From: Hexactinellida sp. DTS-2022
Lineage: Eukaryota; Porifera; Hexactinellida
Assembly: GCA_028753945.1 (NCBI GenBank)
Contig: JAPNXP010000007.1
Location: 3,100,001 to 3,164,000 of the forward strand
Reading direction: 5' to 3'
DNA: 64,000 nucleotides
Under the pieces are notes generated by a model, which was given only the letters and a program-made list of their open reading frames with translations, was not told the origin of the DNA and did no database searches. Of the stretch, positions 21,597-32,558 are shown piece after piece; within the stretch, counting starts at the first letter, position 1; each line of letters begins with the position of its first letter. A program made the translations under genes and the position numbers.

Positions 21597-21857
21597 GCTG
21601 TTAACAGCTTCGATTTTCATTTGCTGTTAACAGCCAGTGGCTGTTAACAGCTTGGCTGTTTCCATCTGATGGAACACAAATAACTGATTGATTGGTTGTT
21701 TGAATATACTCTCGACCTGTTAACAGCTCACATTGGCTGTTAACAGCTTAAAGGCGACTTAAATGCAGTTAAGGTTGAATGCCAATTGGGGACGAATTCT
21801 TAGCTGTTAACAGCAAACAGCCAAAATGGCTGTTAACAGCAGATTCACCACCCCTGG
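21597..21857. repeat. Cluster of GCTGTTAACAGC palindromes (left arm)
   Basis: The 12-bp perfect palindrome GCTGTTAACAGC, or a one-sided variant, recurs about eight times in 260 bp. One end reads ACCACCCCTGG, the complement of a hAT-type CAGGGGTGGT terminus. Mirrored at 24997-25257. Probably hAT subterminal repeats. Confidence 0.75.
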
Positions 21858-21950
21858 TTCCATCAGTTATTCCAATCAGTTATTTTTATATACAATACAT
21901 TATCTATACACAATGAAAGAATGGCATTAAATATCTAATGGTTTAAGATA

Positions 21951-22128
21951 GAAACAAACTTCCAATTTACCAATTGTTCCTTGTAGCTCGTTACCACTTG
22001 ACAAATGTATCATAACACCCTGACGAATGGTGACATGGCGAAAAATCCATAATTGCACCTGTGTCGACAGCATTTTTAATCAGTAGCCACCAAAAGATAG
22101 TGCCTCCAAAGCAATTTTGGATTTTTCC
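21951..22128. repeat. GAAACAAACTTCC repeat (left arm)
   Basis: Same family as 3838-4060, ending in GTGTCGACAGCATT and a short inverted AGTGCCTCCAAAG. Mirrored at 24726-24903. Confidence 0.55.
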
Positions 22129-22886
22129 TATAAACTCAGAACATCAATTAATAGATAATGGGACAAAAAATAATATATATTATGATGGAAATAGATCGAA
22201 ATAATATAGAAATCGAAAACAAAGGGTAATTGAACCATAGTGTAATAAATATAAACAGTGTAAATAGTACAAAACAAATAATATATCTTGAGATGCAATA
22301 TTTTCACATAATTCCTAAGCATAACAAATGAGGTAAATCAAATTTAGGCTATGTAGAAAATCTAACCCCTCGGTAAGGTGGGGTGGACAAGTCCACCCGT
22401 CCACCTCGACGCGCCGCCACTGCTGGCCAGTGCTTTATAGTTGATGGGCTAAAACTTGGCATATAGGTGCGGTGTTACCGTCTAATTTGCACCTGGGGGT
22501 ACGATTTTTGATTAACCAATTTTGGACACATTTTTAACATCCTTTCAAAGATTCTCTGGTTCATAACTCAAAAAATGTTATACTAAGCGCTCATTTTTTA
22601 TTACACCATTCGATTCTCCATAGAATTCTGCGTCTAATGGGAGAAGATAAATTTTTATAATGGGTTTAATTCATGCCACTAGTGGGGGTTGAAATTTCTT
22701 TGTTTACTCACACTTCAGTTCAATTGAAAGTGTTAAATCAAATTTTATTCTTCCAACTTGTAATAATTATAATGATTTAACTTGTTAAATCTTACTCTAT
22801 TGTTTCAACTTGCGATAATTATATTGATTTAACTTATAAATTCCAGCTGGCTTCTACGTATTTAATTGTAGTATTACTATACAATG

Positions 22887-23046
22887 CATAGCCGTAGACA
22901 AGGGGGCTTGGGGGGGCTTAAGCCCCCCAAAAAATTCCTATTAATTCAAATTGATCATACTAATCTAGAGTTTGGTCATAATTTAAAGTAATCCCATACC
23001 TCACCCCCCCCCCCCCCCCAAACTAAAAATGTTGTCTACGCCCCTG
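22887..23046. mobile_element. 160-bp TIR element cut by palindrome inner edge
   Basis: Inverted CCGTAGACAA and TTGTCTACG with a GCTTGGGGGGGCTTAAGCCC core and a C16 run. CAATG occurs on both flanks. Complete in the left arm; the right arm holds it only from 23820, so the palindrome boundary falls inside it. Confidence 0.65.
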
Positions 23047-23819
23047 CAATGGATTAAATAAAATAAAATAATATATGGAATTTGTTGACTTTACTCAACT
23101 CACGTGGATAACATTGATTAAATAATTAACTATATAAATAATATAATTAATTATCAATACATAATGAATGAATGGCATTAAACTCAAGATGGTTTATGAT
23201 AGAAACCGTTCGTTGTGACTCAGACGTGTTAACAAATGGTTCTTGACACTGAGGCGTTGATGACTTGGCGTAAAAAATCCAAAAATGCATCCTGTGCAGA
23301 CAGCATGTTCCTTTGGAGGCACTATCAATAAACCACCATCAAAATATAGTGCCACCAAAGGAACATGCGTCGGCACAGGCTGCAATTTTGGATTTTAGAT
23401 ATACGCGTATATAGACAGAATTACAAATGAAACAAGGGATTCGTTTGAGATAATCAAATATATGCAAGATAAATGTGTCATGTTACAATGCACATGTATA
23501 TCCATGGCAGGGTTGATAAAAATCATGATTTTTTTACAAAAATCAAAAAAATCCGATTTTTATATATTTAAATCGGTTTTTTTTAATTTAAATCTGAGTT
23601 TTTGATTATAATTGTTATATTGCAATCTATATCACATTGGCGTATATTATTTGGCTAATAGATTAACTACATTGATAATGACTCATTATCACTGTAATTT
23701 GACTCATTATCAATGTACGTATTTCTTTTCTTTTCGCCCAAAAAACTATAGACAGAAAAAATCGGATTTAAATCAAAAAAATTGGATTTTTTAAGTCTAT
23801 AGTTTTTTTTTAAGATTAT
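23032..23819. other. Spacer of the inverted repeat
   Basis: 788 bp not shared between arms. It holds the end of the 22887-23046 element, a GCAGACAGCATGTTCC fold-back repeat (23199-23397) and a truncated hAT-like end (23508 on). No gene. Confidence 0.7.
23508..23819. mobile_element. Truncated hAT-type repeat (CAGGGTTGATAAAAATC)
   Basis: Starts CAGGGTTGATAAAAATCATG with many AAATC(C/G)GATTT units. The right terminus is missing where the right palindrome arm begins. Confidence 0.55.
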
Positions 23820-24996
23820 CATTTTTAGTTTGGGGGGGGGGGGGGGGGGCTGAGGTATGGGATTACTTTAAATTATGACCAAACTCTAGATTAGTATGAT
23901 CAATTTGAATTAATAGGAATTTTTTGGGGGGCTTAAGCCCCCCCAAGCCCCCTTGTCTACGGCTATGCATTGTATAGTAATACTACAATTAAATACGTAG
24001 AAGCCAGCTGGAATTTATAAGTTAAATCAATATAATTATCGCAAGTTGAAACAATAGAGTAAGATTTAACAAGTTAAATCATTATAATTATTACAAGTTG
24101 GAAGAATAAAATTTGATTTAACACTTTCAATTGAACTGAAGTGTGAGTAAACAAAGAAATTTCAACCCCCACTAGTGGCATGAATTAAACCCATTATAAA
24201 AATTTATCTTCTCCCATTAGACGCAGAATTCTATGGAGAATCGAATGGTGTAATAAAAAATGAGCGCTTAGTATAACATTTTTTGAGTTATGAACCAGAG
24301 AATCTTTGAAAGGATGTTAAAAATGTGTCCAAAATTGGTTAATCAAAAATCGTACCCCCAGGTGCAAATTAGACGGTAACACCGCACCTATATGCCAAGT
24401 TTTAGCCCATCAACTATAAAGCACTGGCCAGCAGTGGCGGCGCGTCGAGGTGGACGGGTGGACTTGTCCACCCCACCTTACCGAGGGGTTAGATTTTCTA
24501 CATAGCCTAAATTTGATTTACCTCATTTGTTATGCTTAGGAATTATGTGAAAATATTGCATCTCAAGATATATTATTTGTTTTGTACTATTTACACTGTT
24601 TATATTTATTACACTATGGTTCAATTACCCTTTGTTTTCGATTTCTATATTATTTCGATCTATTTCCATCATAATATATATTATTTTTTGTCCCATTATC
24701 TATTAATTGATGTTCTGAGTTTATAGGAAAAATCCAAAATTGCTTTGGAGGCACTATCTTTTGGTGGCTACTGATTAAAAATGCTGTCGACACAGGTGCA
24801 ATTATGGATTTTTCGCCATGTCACCATTCGTCAGGGTGTTATGATACATTTGTCAAGTGGTAACGAGCTACAAGGAACAATTGGTAAATTGGAAGTTTGT
24901 TTCTATCTTAAACCATTAGATATTTAATGCCATTCTTTCATTGTGTATAGATAATGTATTGTATATAAAAATAACTGATTGGAATAACTGATGGAA

Positions 24997-25257
24997 CCAG
25001 GGGTGGTGAATCTGCTGTTAACAGCCATTTTGGCTGTTTGCTGTTAACAGCTAAGAATTCGTCCCCAATTGGCATTCAACCTTAACTGCATTTAAGTCGC
25101 CTTTAAGCTGTTAACAGCCAATGTGAGCTGTTAACAGGTCGAGAGTATATTCAAACAACCAATCAATCAGTTATTTGTGTTCCATCAGATGGAAACAGCC
25201 AAGCTGTTAACAGCCACTGGCTGTTAACAGCAAATGAAAATCGAAGCTGTTAACAGC
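24997..25257. repeat. Cluster of GCTGTTAACAGC palindromes (right arm)
   Basis: Mirror of 21597-21857; starts near CAGGGGTGGTGAATC at about 24999. It lies directly upstream of the first integrase exon. Confidence 0.75.
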
Positions 25258-25445
25258 TAGATGCTGACCAATGCAATAATTGAAATATTATTATATAATC
25301 ATTTAGTTTCATTTTCACTGTTATGTAAATACGATATACAATTCGAATCTAAAGATTTTTGAGTATAACTTTCTTTGCTTGTCCCTTTCCTTAATTTTAC
25401 TGATATAATTATTGAATTTGAACAGCTTGAATGGGCTGTTAACAG

Positions 25446-27917
25446 GTAGAATTGGCATAGGCCTTATATAACGTGGGCACGGAAAATTCGGTGTGTACCG
25501 ATTGGGAGAAGACAGTTTGTTATTCAAAGTAAGTAATATTTACTCAATTTATTTTCTACATGATAATTTCCTTAATTAATTAATATACTGTGTTGGCATC
25601 TCCTTATGATTTTCTTATGTCATAAGATACAAATTAGATCCCGCCCGCCTCCTAATTTTCGAAAAATTATATATGCACAGCGAATTATTTATCTATTAAA
25701 TCATCAATTAATGAGATAATAATAATGAAATGCCGACCGACCGCTTCCTCAGAGTCTTCTTGTGGAGCTAAAAACAATATTACCATTTAATTAATCTGGC
25801 CTAATATGATAATGTCTAAACGTGTTCATTATTATTTATTATTTAATACAATAGAGCTTTCGCGATCGTAATGGAAGTGAAACCTTCCTCCAAGTCCCGC
25901 CTCAGTCCGACGTATTGGGAATCATTCAGCACCATCATGATGTTACCCATACTGGATCCCGAACAACGATCGAGGCAATCCGCACTAAATACAATTGGAT
26001 TGGATTATATAAAGATGTTGAAGACTATGTAGTTATTTCAAAATATCGAAATATTAATCAATTGTAGTATAATCTACAAATATTATTTCTAATCATGTAG
26101 GTTAGAACCTGCCATGAATGTCAGATGAATGCTCCATTGCCACCTCAACCCCAGCGAGAACTGTAGCCCATTGCTCCTCCTGAAGAACCCTGGAAACATT
26201 GTGGAATTGACTTGATCTGTGACATGCCGGCTAATTCATTAGGATTTCATCACATCTTAGTTGTTGTATGCTATCTTACCAAATTTGTAGTTGCCCGTGC
26301 ACTCAAAACTAAGACGACCAGAGAAGTATTAGACAACTTGCAAGATATTTATCTAACATTTGGTGTACCACAAATAATTCAGCATGATCAAGGCCCAGAA
26401 TTCACAAGCAAGGTATCTAATCGGGCTACCTTCTTATGATTATACGTATAGTAAATACCGCAATAGCTGATCTCACACTGACAGAATTTAAACTTTGACT
26501 TTCTATGGTTACGCGATCTCTCTAATGTCACTATACCTGTTTATTTTGAAACTCTCACTAATAATAATTACGAGTCCTTCGGTCTCGGTCGCTTCGCGAC
26601 GGATAACTTAACTGCTACGCGGTCTCAAATTTTTCAATATAAAATAATTATTAACTTTTTGTTTACCTCTGTTGTAATAGAAGCAACAGCAAAAAAATAT
26701 TCACATAATAAATTTGCAGACTTCAAATTCGAATTCTGCGGTTTCCATTTCTCCATTACTTTACTACAATCCGGACAAACAAACAGTCAAACACAACACA
26801 CATAAACACAAACAAACAAAAGATATTTGATCTTTTTAGGATTTCAAGAACTCTTAGTATTATTTGATTATTTGATCTTTCTAGGATTTCCAAAACTATC
26901 ATCTTAAGCTGAATGTTGATAACAGAAAGACAACTGCTTACCATCCTGAGAGTAATGGTCTAGTCGAAGCACACAACAAAATACTCTAAACGTAAGTTAA
27001 TTAAGTGTTGATGATACCATGTTTGATTATTTATCTAACATTATTTCCTCTAGCAAAATCAATAAAATGAAATACACAAGAGATACAGAGTGGCCAAAAA
27101 ACTTCAGCCAGCAGTATTTGCAGCTAATATTCAATTCAAACGAGCCACATGTTATACCCCATTCCAACTCATGTTTGGTCGAAGTTCTGATACCTTTGGC
27201 TTTCTACAATTGGTAACAGGTGCTACAGATGATTCCCTAGACACTAAAGAAGGTTCATCCGATACTGAAACACGGGTAAGTACTCAATTTCTCAAGCCTT
27301 TATCTTAATTTTATGCTACAAAAATAATTAATTCCTTTAATTACAAGGTTGATTAAGAAGTACAAATTGAAGCAGAACGAGGTCCTTTTGAATTTCCCAA
27401 CATCGATGATGAATGGATAACACAAATTGGCGAGAATCGATCTTAGCAACGAGTTTCTGCGACGAATAACATTAAAAAAGAACAAAATATTCCAAAAAGA
27501 ACTTTAGATCGCAAAGTGAAACGTAATAGGTGAGTTATGTTGCGTTCTCTCTTCTCACATAACATGTCACCAAGTCAATGTATTCACTTGAACTAGTATG
27601 ATCAACTTGAATTGTTTTGTTTGATCTTGATTGGAATGTTGCTTACATGAAGGTATATCTATTATGATTCCATTTCTTGTAATTACGCAATCCTGTATTA
27701 TTAGATCAGAGTTTGAAGAAGGTGATTTAATAATAGTACAGAATATCAAGAAATCTAAAAAACAACCTGGTACCAAAAAACAAGGGAAATATTTGGGACC
27801 TTTTCCAATTTCTGAGGTGACAAAGAGCCATCTAATCACGCAAAAGTTCCGTCCAACACGAAAAAGACTAAAATACCAATTCATCTATCTAGATTTTATC
27901 GACCAAAGATTCCCAAG
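25446..27917 (+). pseudogene. Ginger-like integrase with GPY/F domain, intron-containing
   Basis: A gypsy-type DDE integrase spread over several exons with GT-AG borders. Exon ending 25528 closes with GVYRLGEDSLLFK. Exon 25855-26028 and the start of 26101-26412 form the HHCC zinc finger (IIQHHHDVTHTG, then TCHECQ). The core exon has WKHCGIDL (first Asp), IIQHDQGPEFTSK (second Asp). Exon 26885-26993 has YHPESNGLVEAHNK (Glu). Exon 27054-27275 has TPFQLMFGRSSD. Exon 27348-27529 spans the palindrome edge. Exon about 27700-27917 has GKYLGPFPI, the GPY/F motif, ending KIPIHLSRFYRPKIPK after a one-base shift. Stops at about 26164, 27354 and 27444 and two frameshifts show decay. No reverse transcriptase or gag is present, which favours a Ginger-type DNA transposon over an LTR retroelement. 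Confidence 0.85.
26534..26814. repeat. Dispersed repeat family B in integrase intron (right arm)
   Basis: Mirror of 20040-20320, inside the 26413-26884 intron. Confidence 0.6.
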
Positions 27918-27982
27918 GTATATTTATAGTCATGATTTCAAATATTTTGTCAATATTCTTACTTCATGTATTACCTCAACAG

Positions 27983-29306
27983 GCTAATCCAATAGCAAAC
28001 AACAGTTTCGCAGCTGAAACTAACCAAGATACACTGATCAATGAGCTTAGTTTGGGTGCAACCGAGGAAACGTTTGGAAACCAACAGGAGCAACTAATTA
28101 TGACTCAGGAACAACTATCACACCAACTCGATATCCTCCAACCAAAAGTTGTTTCGTCACTTAATTTCAACACTTACTTATCTCCACTCCATGAAAAACT
28201 CGTAACCAAGTCAGCATCTTTGAAACACCTGGATCTACTTTACGCTTACCATCCTCACCCCGAATTAAGCTCAGAAATTAAACAACAAATAGCTAACGCT
28301 GTCTGCCAGTGGTATACTGATTATCGGGCAACCCAACCACCACTACCACCCGTCGAGATGCCTAGAGATAGGAGATACCCCATTGATGTACTACTGCCGG
28401 TTGTTACTATGCTGATATTTCCAGAAGATGTTGTTAGCTTGGAGCTAGAATCTGAACCAGAACAAGAACTAGCTCATAAAGAAATTTCAATCAATTGATT
28501 TTCAATTTCCTAAATGGCAAGGAGAGTATAATGATATCATACAACACAACACCTGCTCACTTGACAATATTCTAGCCATATTATCTCTATTCAAGAAGAG
28601 CATCATTGAGTCATACATTATCACGGGAATCCGACCATCCGAAACTAAATATCACTCATTTATGTGCCTCATTAATAAATTCTATTTCGATAAGCTCCGA
28701 GATTTCATAGCTAAAGAGATGGGAATGGCTACCAAATGCATAGACATGATGGAGCAATACGACTTCTATGGATCAGAGGGTAATATTATCAAATATTTAC
28801 AAAGTATAGACCTGTGTAACGACAAATACCAAACAACATTTTACTGCCATCTATGTCACAACTCCTTTACTTCCACTTGTATGCTAGGCATCATTGGGTG
28901 CTTAATCACCAATATAGATTATTCTATAAACGCTAAACTTCTTCCAACCAAATGCAAACACTGTAAAAGCATCAACACCAATAGCTTTGAGAGAGTCTGT
29001 AGTAAATTTTTGTCTATACCACCACTTTTGACCATCGAAATTGGACACCTTCCGGACCTTAACGAACCTCTTCTACTCTCTAATATTGATACATACTTCA
29101 CCATCAGTCATGAAGACAAAGTGTTACGCTATAACTTAGCCGGCTTATCAATTTACATTGGTAATCACTTCTATTCACTCATCAATCATAATGCTAACTT
29201 CTACAAATTCGAAGGTATGAGAGAGCCATCAATTGAACTGTATTCCAACTTATCATTCATCGGAAAAGTTAACACTGTATTCTACACACTGCATTCTACT
29301 GAATAA
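27983..29306 (+). pseudogene. USP-like cysteine protease exon of the Ginger-like element
   Basis: Joined in frame to the GPY/F exon by a 65-bp intron (27918-27982). The first ~170 codons are a low-complexity linker. Near 28473-28498 the frame shifts by one base, after which a ubiquitin-specific-protease-like domain runs to 29306. The Cys box reads HNTCSLDNILAILSLF (about 28545-28595), echoing NTCxxNSxLQ of USPs. Two CxxC pairs (CHLC near 28848, CKHC near 28953) match a USP zinc finger. The His box reads YNLAGLSIYIGNHFYSLI, then FYKFEG, like the Y-x-L...H-Y...W-Y-x-F-D region. Catalytic Cys and His are retained. Such a protease would remove ubiquitin-like modifiers; its role in transposition is unknown. 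The frameshift may be the only lesion here. Confidence 0.72.
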
Positions 29307-29868
29307 TTCCAAGTAAAGAGTTCGAAAGCGCACAAAGGCAAAGTACATCGAACCTTGTGGGGACTTCTGCCCGAGGTTATTCAGGCAACGCAATCCCAAT
29401 CATGGTGAGCCCAGATAATGGAAACGCGACCTGCAACGGCACATTTCCAGTGGCGAATGACTAATCCTAACACAGGGTGATAAAAGTAGACTAGATGCTG
29501 TTGAGGCAAGTGAATTAAAGTTATATCTTACAATTATGTATAATAATTTTACAGAAGTGATGTAATACATTGTAGCCAACAAAGCCTTGCCTCAAAGAAA
29601 TAAAGAATTGCAACAGTATTCTAATTTAGCTATCGTGTTTAAGTAACCTCATCCTTTGTAATCGGAACATGTGGTGAATACTATCGTCTTACATTAGAAT
29701 CCTGAATTTGAGGTTAGAATATTTGCTGTTAGTTCGGATTACATCAACCAATGCTCATGAAAACGATTTTCTTGATGACTCGTTGAGTCTTTTATAAACT
29801 ATAAATAGGTTAAAGTTTATGAAGTTTTAATTGGGATGGTTTCAAATGATTTATTTATGAGATTATAA
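29307..29868. other. 3' flank of USP-bearing element
   Basis: AATAAA at about 29599 could polyadenylate the protease transcript. TTGAGGCAAG (about 29505) faces CTTGCCTCAA (about 29587), a possible element terminus (preceded by TG). No matching inverted end was found upstream, so the element border is unresolved. Confidence 0.45.
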
Positions 29869-30011
29869 GAATTCAAAATCAGCACAAAGAGCAGATCGAG
29901 CTGCCATCCCAAGATGCAGTCCAACTATTTTAAGAAACTCTGTAAGAGCAGGGGATTCGTGCAGAAGGAGAGAAGAGAATTGCAGGTAGTGATCAACCGA
30001 AATAAGTTTCG

Positions 30012-30077
30012 GCCGAATATACGGCAAACCGAATATACGGCAAACCGAATATACGGCAAACCGAATATACGGCAAAT
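30012..30077. repeat. 16-bp subterminal tandem repeat of hAT
   Basis: Four units of CCGAATATACGGCAAA. Related GAATATTCGG and CCGAAACC motifs fill the other end (32375-32450). Likely transposase-binding sites, by analogy with other hAT elements. Confidence 0.8.
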
Positions 30078-30325
30078 GACGCCGAATAATGGTTTCGGCA
30101 TTATATAGTATTTTAATGATTTGCATTACTTAAGATAAAAACTAACAAAATGTTATGTTATGCATTCAATGCCTGCATTGAATTACCTTTTATTACATGG
30201 TTTACATTTGACACGATACATAAGCTTTCTACTAATATCATATATATAATATACGTACTAGGTTTTCCTACATTTATAATAATCAAATTTGCAAATTGAT
30301 TTTCGTGTTACACTATCACTTAATC

Positions 30326-32269
30326 ATGAACAAATATCGTTCACCAGTGTGGAACTTTTTTTCTGTCTGCGCCATTGACTCAAAGTATGCTGTGTGCAAC
30401 TTATGCAATAAGCGAATGAGTCGTGGATCTTCTATTGCTAAAAAGCAGACAACTTGTTCAATGAAGTTGCATTTGAAAAATTATCATCAAGAAGAATTAA
30501 ACCAAATTAATCACGAATCTTCTTCTACAATTACTATTCAAACTCTGGATTTGGACATTAACAGTTCTCAAGAAACGTATTATAACAACAGCCAACCAAT
30601 AATTGGCAATAAAAGATCAGCTACTGATTCAATCATAACTTCAATTTTCAACATTACAACACAAAAACAAAGATCTGAATTAATGCTCAATTCCATTCCA
30701 GGATGGATAGAAACCAACTCAGTCTGGGATTTTAATTGTGAGAAGGCTCCAAAAGGCCATAAATCTGTATTCGAGATGCTTGTTTTGGATCTTCTACCAT
30801 GGTCTACTGTCAACAATCCTGGTTTTCTCCGTCATCATGCACGAATGGTCCCCAATTTTGAATTAGCCTCAGAGAAATACTATAGGGATATGCTCGAACC
30901 GACATATAATAAAATACTCTCGCAACTGAAATATAATTTGCATAGCGATAATCCTACTCAAGTAGCCATTTCACTAGACTGTTGGTCTGCATACCATCAT
31001 GGATATATGGGAATTGTAATTCATTACATATTCAAATGGTCTCGGAAGGTATTCACTCTTGCATGTATACCTTTCGATGACCATCATACCGCCGAAAACA
31101 TTTATTCGAGGCTATAATCAACCCTTCTTGATTGGAACATTATGGACAAAGTTTGTGTTTGTTTACGTGATAACGCAGCAAACATGAAGGCTGCATTTAA
31201 TGTACCAACTTGTTCATTATCTTCAGCCCCTTGTTTAAATCACACACTTCAACTAGTTATCAAAGAAGAATTGTTATCAATGAAATCGGTCGAATCTTTG
31301 ATTCAATAATGCAGGAAACTCTGTAGACATGCGAGTAGATCAAGTCTCTTCTATTCAGAACTTTATTTACAGCAAGAAAAGCAAATGAATATTCTCAATT
31401 GAGTTGGACTAATCCAGGATGTAGAAACAAGATGGAATAGTACATATTACATGTTGGAAAGGATTCTATTTCTCAAACAAGCTATAGCTGCAACGTTATT
31501 AGAATTTCCCCATCTTGATATTGATTTCAATAATAATGACTGGTTGCTTTGCGGAAAGGTTGTACAGGTTCTAAGCTCATTTGAACAAGCAACAAAGCTC
31601 TTGTCATTAAAAGAAGCTTGTATTAGCTCAACTATCCCTTTTGTAACTACAATTATGAGGTCTCTTGATATCACATCGAATGATTCAGGAATAATATCAA
31701 TGAAACGCTCACTAAAATGTGCAATGAAAAAGCGTTTTGGTGATATAGAGAGCATCTCCATTTTTTCGTTGTCTTGTCTTTTGGATCCACGTTATAAGCG
31801 ACATTTCTTTTGTAATACGACAGCTTATAGGATTGCAAGGCAATCTCTAGTTACACAGTTGAATTCTCTTCAAGAACCTGTCCCAGGGGTTAATTTGTCA
31901 TCAATGTCATCAGGAACTTCAGATAGTTTCATGTCTATGATGAAGAATATAATAAAAGAAAATGAGAGCGTCGAAATATTAGAAGATATAGAAGCTGAAA
32001 TTGTTGTTGACAGATATTTAAATACACCAGTTACAGATAGTTGCATGGAATTTTGGAGTAGCTACATTCCGCGTAACAAGTATGAAAATAAACTACTGTC
32101 CTTAGCAGTTTAATATCTGACGCCACCTCCTACTTCAATTGATGTTGAAAGATTATTTTCAACAGCTGGAGATATTTTAACACCAGAAAGAAATAGACTC
32201 TTACCTGAGAATGCTGAAAAACTTCTATTTTGTAGGGAAAATATGAGCGTAATTAATTTCAAGTATTAA
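30326..32269 (+). pseudogene. BED-type hAT transposase, several stops
   Basis: hAT transposases cut and paste through a DDE RNase H-like core. The N-terminal BED zinc finger spans about residues 10-55 (CNLCNKRMSRG, then LHLKNYHQEEL, giving C-C...H-H). The first catalytic Asp is in VAISLDCWSAYH (near 30970). The second is in VCVCLRDNAANMKAAF (about 31150). The DVETRWNSTYYMLER block typical of the insertion domain is at about 31420. The C-terminal dimerisation region reads SIDVERLFSTAGDILTPERN (about 32140). Stops at 31118, about 31307, about 31400 and 32113, plus frame changes, make it inactive. Length, near 650 codons, fits the family. Confidence 0.92.
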
Positions 32270-32558
32270 TTCCCATCTACTGTTCTATTTAAATTAAAAT
32301 ATTGTGTCTTGACGTAAAAGGTAAATTAAATGATTATATTCCTCACAACTATAATAATAATAAATATTAGTATTTTGCCGAAACCGATATTCGGTACAAA
32401 CTATTCGGTTTCGGCCGAAACCGAATATTCGGCGAAAAACAGTTTCGGTCGATCACTAATTGCAGGCTGAGAGAAATGCTGTGAAAAGAAAATTAGGGAG
32501 AAAATCAGAAAATTTAAGGCAAGACTTAGCTGGAGGATTCCGAAAAGTGGAGGGATGA

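Larger units (their letters stand above)
19396..23031. repeat. Left arm of ~8-kb inverted repeat
   Basis: Reverse complement of 23820-27458: the coordinates of matching points sum to 46854 in the outer part. Six open frames have identical translations in both arms. Differences seen are one base near the outer end (about 19411) and the C/G run near the inner end (16 versus 18 plus one base). The outer edge breaks inside a coding exon of the integrase gene; the inner edge lies within a small TIR element. Confidence 0.95.
23820..27458. repeat. Right arm of ~8-kb inverted repeat
   Basis: Inverted copy of 19396-23031. The integrase exon at 27348-27529 runs through its outer edge without a break, so this arm is continuous with the original gene there. 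The inner edge is truncated inside the small CCGTAGACAA element. Confidence 0.95.
29987..32458 (+). mobile_element. hAT transposon, near full length, TSD ATTGCAGG
   Basis: Ends TAGTGATCAACCGAAA and TTTCGGTCGATCACTA between perfect copies of ATTGCAGG (29979-29986, 32459-32466). Subterminal repeats of CCGAATATACGG type occur at both ends. Contains a single decayed BED-finger transposase. Confidence 0.95.
29869..32558 (+). pseudogene. Short basic reading frame split by the hAT transposon
   Basis: 29869-29986 and 32467-32558 join into one open frame if the 2472-bp hAT and one copy of its 8-bp duplication are removed. The pieces read KKLCKSRGFVQKERRELQ and AERNAVKRKLGRKSENLRQ, then stop, a Lys/Arg-rich, probably helical segment of about 69 codons. 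No start or family is recognised; it could be a host exon, part of the preceding element, or chance. Confidence 0.35.

Noticed and set aside
25446-29306. Ty3/gypsy LTR retrotransposon
   Set aside because: Only integrase is found; no gag, protease-RT-RNase H or LTRs. The sister locus at 46259-53130 has inverted, not direct, terminal repeats.
29914-30108. 64-codon frame reading into the hAT end
   Set aside because: Its C-terminal half is translation of the hAT subterminal repeats (repeated IRQTEYT-like units).
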